Source: Gloeophyllum trabeum ATCC 11539
Lineage: Eukaryota; Basidiomycota; Agaricomycetes; Gloeophyllales; Gloeophyllaceae
Direction: 5' to 3'
DNA length: 44,469 nucleotides
NCBI RefSeq assembly: GCF_000344685.1
Contig: NW_006920425.1
Span: 415,741 to 460,209 of the forward strand
Shown: in pieces, positions 11,264-23,839 of the stretch
How positions within the stretch are numbered: position 1 is the first letter of the stretch
How the letters are laid out: each line of letters opens with the position of its first letter
The notes under the pieces: generated by a model
Told to the model about the DNA's origin: nothing
The model's input: only the letters and a program-made list of their open reading frames with translations
The model's database searches: none
Position numbers and translations under genes: made by a program

Positions 11264-11296
11264 GCCATTGCTTTGCATGGCAGGATATGAGTCCTG
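11264..11296. repeat. Conserved hairpins just downstream of the Helitron gene
   Basis: The segments containing GCCATTGCTTTGCATGGC and CAGGATATGAGTCCTG can each fold into stem-loops. They are shared with 7208-7240 downstream of Helitron copy A, although the coding parts have diverged strongly. Hairpins near the 3' end are typical of Helitrons. A CTRR terminus could not be fixed. Confidence 0.45.
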
Positions 11297-11309
11297 AGTC
11301 TCATGTTAG

Positions 11310-14300
11310 TTAATAGCGCCGTGCGTATATTACTAATGAAATGTCTTTCCCTTTACATTTGGTTAAGTCAGTCATATCTGTATTCGATAAGGTTCCTTCA
11401 ATTACGCACTGTCTGCCTGTGCTTATACCGTCATTGTACCATATTGTCCCAGTTTTGTCAATGAATCGACAGTTGAAATGGTACTCGCCATGGTAGACCA
11501 TTCCTGTTAAAAAGTGTTTCTTGTGTCCTTCCATATTCAATCGGAAACTTTTGCTGAGATTTAAATTGGTTCCATGAATATTGAAGGCAAGTAGGGGGGG
11601 GCGCATTGTGTAAGGAAACTGTATTGATGGTCTGGTTTCTGCAATGTCTAGATCCTCCTTGTATACCTGTTGGGTTTAGGTATAAGGCTAACCATTCCGC
11701 AATTGTTGTCGGTGGACATTGCATGCCTGCATTAGGGAGTCTTGTGATAAAGTGATACTCGAACATCAAACTATGCATTCTCTGATAGTCGCATTTTTTA
11801 CAATTGCTTGTTACCTCTATCATGCCTGATTGGTGGAGGAGTATGTGACATAGATCTGCAACTGATGTACCTTCTCCTCTCTGCAAAGGAAATCTGGTTC
11901 GGGCTATACTATGCAATTTGTCTCTTAGGTTATCTCTTGCCTGTTCCATTGTACTTTCCTTGTTGTGTACATCATTAAATCCTGCAATAATCATTTTCAT
12001 CAAGTCTTTTTGTTTCAGTTTTACATTCCAGTAAGGCATCATATGCACAGGAGTAGTTAGAGTGCCAAATGAAGCCTATGGGAGGTCCAGACTCTGGAAC
12101 ATTTCCGGTTGGGTTGGGAGCTGGTACCATCTTTGTTCACATTGCTTGACTTGCTCTCTGAGGTGGTTCGCAATGGACCTGCCATATGTATGATAGTTTG
12201 CTTGGGGGTAACACTGGGGATATTGCCTTTCTGATGCTCTTTTTTGTCTTTGTCTGTTGATAATTTCCATTTTGCATCATCCACAAAGTCAATGAGCTGT
12301 GAAGGGTTAGCTTTTGACCATTTTATAGCTGCATGTACATCTTTTGGACATTCATCTTTTTCCCAGGTTTGATAGGCTCTTACAAGTGTATTTTTTCGGT
12401 GGCCTTGTATGTGGCCTGGTAAAGTACCTTCATAACGTAGCTTTGATATGTGATCTAGAATCTTCAGTTCTCTGAATTCTTGGCGTAAATAACCGGAAGC
12501 ACCTCCCATTATTTTAGCTGGATCAAATCCTTGTATTAGGATCGTGCCTTGAGCAGAGGCACTTCTGGAGAGACAAGTGTAATATGATTGATGATTAGAA
12601 CAGTTATTAAGGTCAACTACATTGTTCGGTCTGGTTCTTCCTTGAGAAGCATAGTCAGTCATGGCAAAATTAGGGAGTATTGGTATCTGTTGCCGAGATA
12701 TCATTACTATCTCATTGTTGGGCATTTTACATTGGATGTTCATAGTGTGTCTGGTCAAAGGTACTACGTTTTCTGGAAGGCCATCTAGTTTAATTGTTCT
12801 TGGAGGGTTGACAAGCTCAACAAATAGGGTTTCTAACACTGATTTTCCTGAAGAGTCTTCTGAATGCCAAGATACAACTCTTGCTTCGGCTCCATTTGTA
12901 ATGCAACATTCGGTTGCTTCATTTTTTTAAACTAAGACTGGCATGCCTTTGCAAAGGAATAACTTGCCCGGAACATGGTCACTGGCATCATGAGGAAGAT
13001 TCCATAAAATATTTTGGGTAAGTTCGTCTATTGCATTGGAATGATATTTATGCTTACTTTTATTCTTCTTTCTATTCATTTTAATGTCTGTTTTCCATTT
13101 ATCTGTGGAGTAAAAGTCAATTAGCTGTTGGTTTGTGTCTGAAGCAAATTGGACACATCCTAACTGGTTTAATCTGTCACGATAAATATTTCTTGCTGTG
13201 ATGACTGATACATGTCTAAATTTTGGATCAGATAGTTTAGGCTTGTTCTCACTTTTTCCTGCTATTCTGCTGCAAAGAAATTCTATGTCTTGTAAAGTGC
13301 AAGCTTTGTATCTCATATTTTCCAATGCCTTCCTTAGTTTGTTATTCTCTTTGGTCTGTGATTTTTGTCTCATATTTTCACGGAGTATAACTACTGATGT
13401 GAATTGATACCATATAGCTTTTCCTATTGCTGATTCTTGATCAGTAGGAGACATCCTTCTATTTAAATGTGTCCCCACCCTATCACTGTATAATGGGGGA
13501 CGGTTCATTGCCGGTGGCAATTGTGCAAAGTCACCACACAATATGACATTGATTCCCCCAAAAGGTTCATTGGCGTGACCAGTTACCCTACACAGTCAAG
13601 CAGATATCCGATATAAGTCATGGCATGATAGCATTGAGACTTCATCCAGAAATATATATTCTACTCCATCCAACCTTGCTTGTACTTGGGCTAGTGCTGG
13701 CGAGTTATTGTTTATTTTATCTGAATTGTCTGTGAACCCAAGGATAGAATGATAAGTTGATCCTCCCACTATTGCAGCCGCAGAACCGGTTGGTGCCATT
13801 ACTGTAAACCGATGTGATTCACCTCTTTCATTGAAGTAGTATATGAGTGCTTTGATTACCTGGGATTTCCCGGTACCTGCCATTCCTCCTAAGTACACTT
13901 TTAGTTGTTCTGTTTGAGGTGCACTGGCATGGTTTGCGATGATGTAAAATGCTCTCTCTTGTTCTGGTCTCAGCGAAAACTTCTTGACTACTCTTGCTTG
14001 CATTTTTGCCACATCAGGCCTCGATTGGAAGTAGTCCTTCAGTAGATAAGATTGATCCACAATCTTGACTTCGCTCCATTTCACTTTATTTCTATTTCCG
14101 GAGGTATTGCCCTTGCCTTGCTTGTCTTTATCCCTTTCTTCTAGTATAGCTTGTTTTTTTTTGGATCAACTCTGTCCACTGCTGTTTAGTTTTGTGTTCA
14201 ATATCGTTTGATTCCATTGGTATTTCAAGTTCGATTTGACTGGGACATTTGTCTAGCCATCCTGAACCATCAAGAATTTTTTCTATTTCATCCATCTGTT

Positions 14301-17300
14301 GTAGTCGTTTTCCAGAACGTTTTCCAGTATTGCCATACTCAGCAGCACCCTCATGTTGAATATCATTTTCATATGGCATGGTGTATTCTCCTTGGTCATT
14401 GAAGTTATTCCCTTTTTCCATGGACATGTTATCCAGCATATTTGGTAAACCGGGTATATTCCCCAATTCTCTTTGTTTGGAGTAATCATCTCGGGCATCA
14501 TAACATTCATATTGTATATTGAGTTTGGACATTACTTGGGTGTGGTGGGGGGTAAAGTTATGAACGTGGAATGCATCGTCCCAACTTTGACCGAGAGATT
14601 TAAGGTCTTGACCAGTACGCCATGGTTTGAATAAAGTCATCATTGTAGCACAATAATATTCCCGATTACCTTCATCTCTCCTTGGGAGTGAGCCACTGAT
14701 GAAGTTTGGTACCAAGCCAAACCCTTCTTTGACTAAGGTAATGTAGTGTTTCTTGTGTTGGGGATGGCCTGCAATAAAAGTCAAGTCTTGAGGTTTGGTC
14801 TTCTTGTTCCGTTTATTAATATCAATTTGATCCATGACTTCTTCTTGTGGAACAAGATCATCACCGGAGTCCAATTCTTCAGATAAGCTATTGTCTGACA
14901 TAGTCGGTTCTTGATTTTTATTAGGTGTGGGCTTTGGGATTGGTTTCTTGCGCGATAATCTGATCCAGTCATATAAATTCATATCTTCATATTTTAGAGA
15001 ACGATGTGTATAGTCCATAACTGTACTGTAAGGGGTGTAGCCATCTTTACTTTATGAACCATTACTTTATTTTTCAGTGTTGCATTGACATTTTCTGTAT
15101 CTTCAGATGGATTGTCATCCTCCCAGCTCTGCAGTACTTCTGATACATAAGATTTCCAAAATACAGTCTGAAACTTGTGGCTGGTGTAATGATCTGGATT
15201 ACCAAGTAAATAAGCCAATGCCATGGGTGCCCCAATTTCCATTTTAACTGACAATGAATTGACAATTTGTGTCAATAGTTTCCGTGCCTTTTCTTGGTCT
15301 GGGAGATCTCCTCCCATCATAGAGGATTGTCTGTCAAACACGTCTCATATTGTTTGAAAGATGGTGTAAGTTTTTAACAGTGTTTTGGTAATATAGTCAG
15401 TTACATATGCTACTACGGCTTTTAGTGCTGTACCAGACAGTAGATTTGTAACATCTGAATTAGATCACAGTAAGTATGTCAGAGAAGGAGTGAAAGTGTT
15501 TATCATTGTTTCCTTTTTCTGCATTTGTATATACCCTGTATTGGTATCGATGTGAGTCTCCTCTACTAATTCCCTTGGGAATCGAGCTTTGCAAACACCT
15601 TTTACCAAGCATCGTTCATCGCATGTCCTATGTACGTTGGACTTTAGGAGTAGATCATTTACTGTTTTAACAAATTTTCTCCACCAGGATTGACTTGAAT
15701 GACATGTACAGGTCTGACAATTATGGTTGAAACTGTGATCACAGGGGTAAGGCGGGAGATCTGGGAGTGTCTGAGTCGGGTCTTTATAGTTTGGGTGGGA
15801 TGAGTCATATGCTACCTCACTTTTGACTTCCTCCATGGTCTGATCTATGAATTCACCTTTATGAGCACCTTCCAGATATTCAATCATCTCAGTGTAAAAT
15901 GGAAAATTCTTATCCATCATTCGGTCACATATCTCTTGAGGGCTCAATGAGTTGGCTATCCAGAGTAGTAAATGTAAATGCAGGGTCAGATGTCCCTGCT
16001 GCTCTACTGTTCCGTAATAGGCTGATGGTTTTCCGTACAAACTGTCATGATCACTGTTTACACCAAGGACATGTTTTATGAACAATTTCACCATCATATC
16101 GAAAAAACAAGCACCTGCTACAGGATTATTAGTCACAAGTTTTGCTCTGATATCATCTGGGATAAGTACCGGTTTAAATATTTCATCAGTTCCAGATTGG
16201 ATGCCGTACATCTGCTGGAGCAAATATAACAAACCATGATGGGGCACCTTTATATGCTATGAGTGACCATATTTCATTTCTCATGTATTTTTTATTTGTA
16301 ATAGATCCATCAACATGGCCAGCTATATGGTCAAGATCACCAAGGAGTTGGAAACAAGCCTTTTCTTCTGGGGTGTTTGGGATCACCCTATCTCCATTGG
16401 ATAACCTACGAGCTAAATCAGTGAGGGTAGTCTTGTCAACAGATAGCAACCTATCAGTGATGTCATCAAACGAACGTCTTTCAGCTAGCAAGAACCCCCC
16501 GGTAGTGCTGGCCTTTATTTTGCTCATGGTTGAATGCAATAATAGGAAAGTATTCATCCAGTTGGAATCTTTTGTCATGATACATCAGCAAATGTTGTTT
16601 GTGAGCCAGCTCAGATATCTTAGTATAATAATTAGGTTGTGCTATTCCCCCCAAGCCGTAGGGAAATAACCATGGAAATATTTGCGGGTACAATTGTGGA
16701 TTGTTGTAGATGGACTCCAGATTTTCTGCATGACCCATAGCCATCACTTGACCACCAGAGGTTAAATGTTTCACAGCTAGCGCTTTCAAAGATTTTATAC
16801 TTTTCATATGCAGCTGTTCCCCAGTAACACCATGCACAACCAAGGGACAAGGGCCTGAGGCGGTACCCTCTTCTTCATCCAAAGATCCATGCACGCTTTT
16901 AGCTATGCCTTCCTTTGGCTTAAACTGAGGATTATAGGACATAACAACAGGTGGCTGATTCTGTGGATATGATTTGAGGTTGTCATAGGATATATCAATG
17001 TCATGATAGTCAATGTGGTTTAGTTTGAGCCACTCCAGTGCATTTGCTACTCGATTATGACCTACGAGTAAAGGTGTCTTTTTGAATTCCTCATCAGTTG
17101 GTTGTACTGGACCTGTATAAATGAATGCCAAAACTTCAACCAATTCAGATCTCGGCGGTGGTAGAGTCCGATAAACTTTCGGAATGGGATTTGCAAAAAG
17201 GATTGTGTTGGCATTCATTTTTCCCATTCCTGAGGACACCTTAATCACGCAGCGGTTGTGGCGCACTCTGGCTATGAGCATTTTCTCCGCAAATGTCAGA

Positions 17301-18349
17301 TTTTGAAGTTGGTCAGGCACATCGCCTATCCACAGTCCATTTGCTAAGGCTAGTTCAGGTGCTTTATCTTTTGGTAGAGATGTAGCACAAGAGGGACATA
17401 TTTTATCGAATTTAGTTTCAATAACAGGGCCAGGTATAGCATTTAAGTGATGAGACTTATGTGTTCTTTCCTTCCTCGTTACTGACCTGCCATTATCTAT
17501 GAGTAATGTCAATTTGTCTTTAAAGTTATTTAATGGGGCAAGTTTTGATTTTGGGCATAGAGTTCCACACACTGCACATCCAGATTCCTCAATGAGAGCC
17601 GGATTCTGAGAAGAACTGAATTCATGTATGACTTTCTGTATTAACTGTTCTGAAGGAGGTTTAGGGGGAAACTTTACATCTTCTGTGTTAGTGTCAAAAG
17701 AATATTTTGTGTTATCATGGTGAGCCTGTTGTTTACCTCCAGACCTATGTTTTGGTGGTGTTACTGGGAGGAATACAGTTACTGTGGGATAACAGTTGTC
17801 ACATTGGTGTGTTGATAGAGCAGTTTCGATGTCAAATTTTGGTGTCCGGGTATTAATCTTGATTTTATGAACCTTTGCTAGTAACCTTAATTTTGTCAGA
17901 GGCAGTTTAGGTGAGACTACAGACAAGGGAATATAACTAAGGACTACATTGTTAGACTTATTGTATGTGTTCAAGGCATCAAATCGTATCATATGATCTA
18001 AGAATTTGAATTCCTTTGTTGATAGTATGGTCTGACTCGGTTCGTCCTCTGTTGATAAATATTTATAATCATATCGTAGAATTTCAGATGCTGAAAATGA
18101 CGCTCTAGGCAATCCTTTTAAACCTCCACCTTTGACAGAAACTCTGTCTGGATTAACTTCCTCATGAATATGATCCGCAGTCTCTTGGTTTAAGTTTGAT
18201 TCCTCTTGCCAATGACAGATATAATAAGAATAAGGTGAATAATAGGTATCTCTCCGGAGCCTATGGTATATCTCGGTAAAATCATGTTTGTGTACAGAGT
18301 TTCTATGTTCCATCAACCTGATTATGCGGCACATTCTACTTGGAGACAT
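11310..18349 (-). pseudogene. Degenerate Helitron Rep-helicase gene with C-terminal UCH-like domain
   Basis: Read from 18349 downward, the gene encodes a long N-terminal region ending in the Helitron-like segment IFPWLFPYGLGGIAQPNY. Then comes the Rep HUH motif (LTLHLHLLLW, near 15975), the tyrosine pair in AYVTDYITK (near 15400), and a Pif1-type helicase with Walker A GGMAGTGKSQ (near 13875), LDEVSM and GDFAQLPP. Helicase C-terminal motifs follow (CLSRS, GGASGYLRQEF). It ends in a cysteine-peptidase-like domain: NYSCAYDALL (near 12050), a CKKC pair, and a HGEYHF...WYNDG box. Such proteins nick and unwind DNA for rolling-circle transposition. The gene is broken. In-frame stops lie at 15465-15467, 15345-15347, 13596-13598 and 12927-12929. 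Frameshifts lie near 16530, 16195, 15020, 12040 and at the G8 run near 11600. Element ends are not located. Confidence 0.85.
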
Positions 18350-18556
18350 TATAAGCTGATTATAACAGTGTAAAGTATATCACATGAACCGGACAACAAT
18401 GGAGGGGGGTAGATCCAAATGTTCTCCAAATATATGATTGTAATCTATACCTGGTCGAGAGACTTTATTCCTCCAGGACGGATATGATGGAAGCATCACC
18501 GCACTGTGCTGGTCCTTTTGAAAATACCCCTGTTGTACAGGACAGACTTCGTTTCT

Positions 18557-18784
18557 CTAATTCTCTCCATTTTGGAGCCAGTATGAGACTGGATTGCACT
18601 CCTTAAACAGGAGACAGGATGTTCCTGTTGCATAATCACTGCTGACATTCATACAAGAGACTTGTCTCTGAGGAGTCAGTGATTCCTTGGTGATATGCCC
18701 AACATGCTGAAGATACAAGGTACTTGTGATCACAGTAGTGAACAGTACCCAATACGGTAATGTTAGCATTGCCAATAGTCTCAT
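18557..18784 (-). CDS. Possible small secreted or membrane-anchored peptide
   Basis: A 75-codon ORF starts with ATG and has a strongly hydrophobic N-terminus (about residues 3-26) that could be a signal peptide, followed by a polar tail with three cysteines. It lies upstream of the Helitron gene in repeat-rich DNA and has no recognisable family. Chance is a serious alternative. Confidence 0.15.
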   Translation of the reverse strand: MRLLAMLTLPYWVLFTTVITSTLYLQHVGHITKESLTPQRQVSCMNVSSDYATGTSCLLFKECNPVSYWLQNGEN

Positions 18785-18954
18785 AAGTCACTTGTCTCAA
18801 AGAGTAGTAAACAGTTGTTTGACTTCGAGAAGGAAGAACGGAAGGGAATCGATATAGAGTTCAAAGAAACAGCCACCCCACGCGACAGGTGTGAATGGTT
18901 TATGTAAGCTATCTATATTGGTAAGCAATGTCTACTGCCTATTACGGATCGAAG

Positions 18955-19275
18955 GAGAGCTACTTACCGTGTGAAAATAACGTTGAGATGGAACAGTTCA
19001 CACGGTGAGGTTCGCAGTCTGAATCATGAACTTTCATCGATGACGGTATGCTGTAGCATACTAATATGCGCTATATGTTACGGTTCCGGCAACTTTTATT
19101 GCCCTATATTGCTCGATCAGATGTTAGACTGACTATGTAGTCACAGCGTCTCATAGCAGGTTTTGTAATTGATCTGAGGCTTGCATTGACTTTGTAGCCA
19201 CTGCGGCTCATAGTCACTGAGGTCGACTGCCCGTGTAGCCACCACGGCTCATAGGCAGCACTGTTGTCCCCTTAT
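18955..19275 (-). repeat. Family E subterminal repeat block 1 (diverged)
   Basis: It contains a diverged copy of the about 300-bp unit (TTACCGTGTGAAA near 18965). This is followed by two or three copies of the motif TGTAGCCACTGCGGCTCATAG, one of them running into CACTGAGGTCGACTGCC. Orientation matches block 2 (25.0-25.7 kb) and is opposite to block 3 (31.1-31.8 kb). Confidence 0.65.
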
Positions 19276-19612
19276 TATAGATTTTTGTCATCAGTCCCAG
19301 ACAGTGTAGAGACTAAAGCGACTGTCATTGATAGCCAGTGGAGTCGATCACCTCTCAAGAGTCACGTACAATCCGTGAACCTACATCGATCATTTTATAC
19401 CCGATAACCGAGATACATGATACACCAAACATTGTACATGATCCATACTTTCCATACATACATGATTTTCGACATATTTATACAGTCGGCTTTTCACATG
19501 GAGGACTTAGAATGTATCCATAGGCATAGGGCGACACGGAGCACCCAGGCTATACAATTGATCATTAGCAATCACAATAGCATGAATGAGGATATAAGTA
19601 TATAGGAACAAC

Positions 19613-20471
19613 TTACCTTGCGATCTCCAGCGTGATAACATTTGCAGCGAATTGCGTTACTTCCGGATGTTCCTTGCGCATGGAGTCGATGAAATGACGG
19701 ATGCGCTCAAACCTCCAAGTCCCCATCGCCCGCAACTTGGTACCGCTCTTGACGCCAGTCGCCTCTAGAAACGGGGTGAGGTGGGACAGTTCAAGGTGGA
19801 GTGAACCGAGGAAAAAACGGACAGAGTCATCGCACCTTTCCTTGGGGGGTACCATAGCTGGTACGAGTACGTATGCCTGATTCATTATCAGTTAATGTCC
19901 CTTCACGATAATTATTGTACCACGTAGACGATTCACAATTTCCACCGGTTCATATCACGCATCCCCGTGCTTCTTCATACGTTGCTTCCCGGATCGTCTT
20001 CCGCTGTTGGTTTTAGTGGCTGCCATTTCTGCAGACTGGGTTCCTTTGCGCGCGCTCAAGCATCTTCGGTACCAATGAGAAAGGAGCCGCGCAACATATC
20101 GGCGAATGGGTTGGCCGGTTCTTATGCTCTCCCAATTCATCCCCAAAGTGTGTGCATACCTTTCGACCATGCAGTTAGAATAGAGACATGTTAAATAGAT
20201 TATACCACATACTTGCTGTATATACAGCTCCCAATCCTCTATCTGCTGACTGACCGGCTTATGCATGTCCAAGTAAACTTCAGCCAAGGCGAGGATCTTC
20301 TCCTGTCAGATGAATCAACAACATGATACTAACTGAAAGTACTTTATGGGAACGTACTTTAAAAATGGCTTCTTCTGCTTCATCGAGACCAAGTACACCC
20401 AGGTAATGCTTCCTATCGTTGGAAGATCGGCGGTCGGTATCTTGCATTGAGTTCGAAATGGGGATGGACAT
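19613..20471 (-). CDS. Small spliced gene of unknown function
   Basis: ATG at 20471 begins a frame leading to DEAEEAIFK. An intron with GTACGT donor and CTGACAG acceptor (about 20303-20357) then joins to EKILALAEVYLDMHKPVSQQ in frame. A possible second intron (GTATGT...GAAAG) follows LYIQQ. A second coding block starts with ATG at 19885 (90 codons), has a charged helical look (WRFERIRHFIDSMRKEH), and runs to a GTAAGT donor near 19615. Whether the two blocks are one gene is uncertain. I do not recognise the family. It lies inside the family E block, so it may be transposon cargo. Confidence 0.45.
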
Positions 20472-20973
20472 TTCTAGAGGTATGCTTTGTCCGAGGCGTC
20501 TGGCTATCCAGATGGAGGAACCAAAACTTACAGGTGAAGCAGGAGAGCAAAGTTTCGAATTGTGTGAAGGGTGTTGCAGTGCAAGTCACAAGTTCAACGC
20601 ATCCGTGCCTTTAGGGTGTGCACGGGTCACATGACTTGCGCCATAGGCGCGTTTGCTGACAGACACACAAACCGACGGGTTTAGTTCCGAAATTTATAGG
20701 GTTTATATACATGAGTGTAGATCGACAATTATGTCTTTATAGCTATGTATTAGTACGATACGCCTGTAGGCCGAAGCATAGTGTACCTATATGGTTCATG
20801 TACCGACTTTGTTTCACGGACCGTGTGAACCATATTAACTGTAAGTAGTTTTCACATGGTGCATGTCTACGGACTTGGTCTAATTTGATTATCTGTCGGT
20901 CGTTATTGCGCGTCAGTTTGAATGTCGTAGGTTGCTAATATTTCTTGATTGTTAGTTTGTTTTGCAGTTGATC
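20472..20973. other. Gene-free stretch upstream of two divergent genes
   Basis: AT-rich sequence between the minus-strand gene ending near 20471 and the plus-strand pseudogene from 20974. It could hold divergent promoters. An upstream noncoding exon for the minus-strand gene is possible, with a GTAAGT near 20532 and CTAG near 20476. No definite element was seen. Confidence 0.3.
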
Positions 20974-23814
20974 ATGTGTATTAATATCCAGACGAGATCT
21001 ACCATTGTTGATAGAATGTGCAATTATATTGTGAGTTATGGTTTATCTGCATCTACTTTCTTCATTGTAGGATTGTTTGACCTTGGTCATATTACCAGGA
21101 TACCGATTGCTCTGCAGAGTGCCAATTTTGCATTCCAAGGCAGTGATGTATCCAACTGCATGAACGCAAATCCTGCAAGCACACTACGTCATCGACACTT
21201 AGGGAAGGTGCATCGAACTGAATTAGGACGTGCAATCAACACAATCTGGAAATATTCGATCCCCACAGATACAAGGATCGGGAACACGGAACCAAAGGAA
21301 AGTATCACAAACCGGCATGTCCAGCAGTACAAAATATGAGACCTGCAGACCCTTCCCCTCCCACCATCCACTGCATCAACATTAGTCACTGAACACAACG
21401 CAAGTAATCACCACGTACATCTTCCCGATGGTACCTACTATGTATCCTCAGTATAGCGAATCAGCACTGGACGAGCGGTATCTACTCTACAAGGCAGACA
21501 ATTGCCCTCACCCGCTGTGGCCCTGGGGAGACGCAATCACTTTACTGGTCCTAGTGGACAACAATACTGTCAAAAAGAAGTGAGTACCGATGAACCCATG
21601 TCGTACATTTTAATTGATGATCGTAGACTCAAGGAACAGAAAGCCCGCAAGTTGCCGATTGAATCACGAACGATTGAAGAAATTAAGGACACTGGATACA
21701 TACTCCTGCGCCCTGGAATGGCAATACTGTTACGAATTGTGAAGACAATTCAAGACAAGGGCCTGGATGCAGATGCAGGCAATGACGATCTTCAGGGATG
21801 GGTGACGGACGAGAGGACCTTGCGACGATTGGGGGATGATTCCGTTTCAGATGATTTAATGGAAAGGATGGCTCGGATAATGGAAGATGTATTGGGACTG
21901 GCAGATGAAAGGTCAGACTCTCCTCCCTCTCGAAAGAATGGTTATACAGGAGGCATCACATTCGAATGGCACCTATACACGAGGAACGCACAGCCTTTCA
22001 ACAGTCAAGGCAAATGCTGCTACAGCATTGGTTATATGGTGGAAAAGCAAGCGGCCCTGATCCACCCTAGTAAGAACATGCAATACAACCCGGTAACCAG
22101 GATGGATGACGACATCAGGATAGGATTACTCAATGTGCTAATCACTTCCAAAACATTCCAGTTTACTAACGATGAACACTAGGTTGCTACTGAATACGGC
22201 GGAATTGCCATGAAAATGGCTCCGAAGGACCGTACAGATTTAATGGAACGTTAAGGACTGGAAAACAGAGTTCCACCTCGAGGACATGACAACAACCATC
22301 TATTCTGGACGGGATGTCAAGTCAACGTGTTGCACCCGCTTCCAAACGACGCAAGTATGCAATTCAGCAAGGACTTGGGACGTGCCGCTGACATCCATCC
22401 TGACGGCCAAGATCAAATAGGATCCTTCATTCAACTCATCGTCTTAACGCCAACTCCACCCGCATGCACGCCTGCATACTTATTCTTAATCGAATTCGGT
22501 GTATTCATCGTGATGGATTACAGCACTACCATCGCATTCTCAGGCCGTCGTCTCCATTCTCGCCTCCCTTCAGTAGCAATGTCTGATCAGGTCCCGCCCG
22601 ATGCCTACTCAATAGTAGCAGTGCTTTATCAAACGGACATGCTTGCGCGGGTGGAAGACTGTGTAATCAATGTACACACAAACCTATGAAGAGACAAGCC
22701 AAAGCCAATCCAAGTCACGCGCTGAACTGGTACATTCCCATCACGAAATAGCTACAATGGCCCAAGACGGGCATGTTACAGGGGCAATCGCCAGCCGGAA
22801 TACATGATGACTTTACTGTCCAATACATCTTCCACAAAAAAGCAATAACGACCATTATGGCTCATGATGAGCGTTACCATCAGCGATGGTCCAAAAATCA
22901 CTGAATCACGATCCTGTTTATGAAGTATTCATACCTCCCGGGGGGCTAGCAAGGGCCGGAATCAAGGTGGTCAGACGCAACAACCAACAATCAATAGATT
23001 TCAATATTGATCATGTAGACGTTCCATGAACTGATGATACAACCGAGCGATGGAATGCGCTAGTACGGCATCAACGTCCATTGTTAGGAGGATATTCCGG
23101 TGTCAAAGGACAGTTACCATCAAGAAGTAAGTCGTGCATCTCACACAAACATGAGGCACTCATCACAAAACCTTAGCACCGCTGAAAGGAACAATACCGA
23201 TCCAAAAGGAACACACAAGAGAATTACATCGACGTAACGGGAAAGAAATAAGCCTTGGTAGCGTTTCACCTGATCTATGGAAACGACATAATAATGATAT
23301 GTTTGAGTAGATGATACGGAGATTTCGTCAGATGACACTGATCATGAAGATGATGATTACAGAGACAGCAATGACGATGATACAAACTTTCAAAACAATG
23401 ACCTGGATCATTGCACAGGCAAAAGGAAAGGTCAAGGTGCGTCAATAGTCAGATGCGCATGAAAGTCAAGCTACTAATATTATATGTCCAAAAGAGGAGG
23501 AAGAGGAAATTAATGCCACGACTGAAGTACATGGCAAAGGAAAGAAGGCACGGGCGGATAGTACCACGAAACTGACAGAACCTCAGAGCACCAAAGACGA
23601 ACGGTTGACTAGCAAGAGCGATAGAGAGCTAAGAAGTACGGCCAGAGGAAGGGATACATGCAATGAACGTAACGGGTTTACACATATGCATGCAATGGGC
23701 ATGGAGTATGCTAACAAGGGAAAGATCGTAATCCGCATGACGCGAAGGATACATACAAGAGTACAAACGAAAAACAGGCTATTCATCCAAGCGTTAAAAA
23801 TATTATTGCTCTAA
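20974..23814 (+). pseudogene. TET/JBP-like 2-oxoglutarate/Fe(II) dioxygenase, decayed
   Basis: One frame is coding-like from 20974 to 22689 except for stops at 21337 (TGA), 21454 (TAG), 22180 (TAG) and 22252 (TAA), ending at TGA 22687. Its C-terminal part has a double-stranded beta-helix dioxygenase layout: HPD (His near 22396, an HxD iron site), a hydrophobic strand FIQLIVL, then EFGVFIVMDYSTTIAFSGRR followed by LHSRLPS with the distal His near 22555. This resembles TET/JBP oxidases, which modify pyrimidine bases in DNA and are expanded in basidiomycetes, often linked to KDZ transposons. Further coding-like pieces follow in other frames: FIPPGGLARAGIKVVRRNN near 22930, an acidic segment near 23320, and a basic tail to 23814. 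The family assignment is by motif layout only. No KDZ transposase was seen nearby. Confidence 0.5.
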
Positions 23815-23839
23815 AATAGATGGAATACTGAAAAGACGA

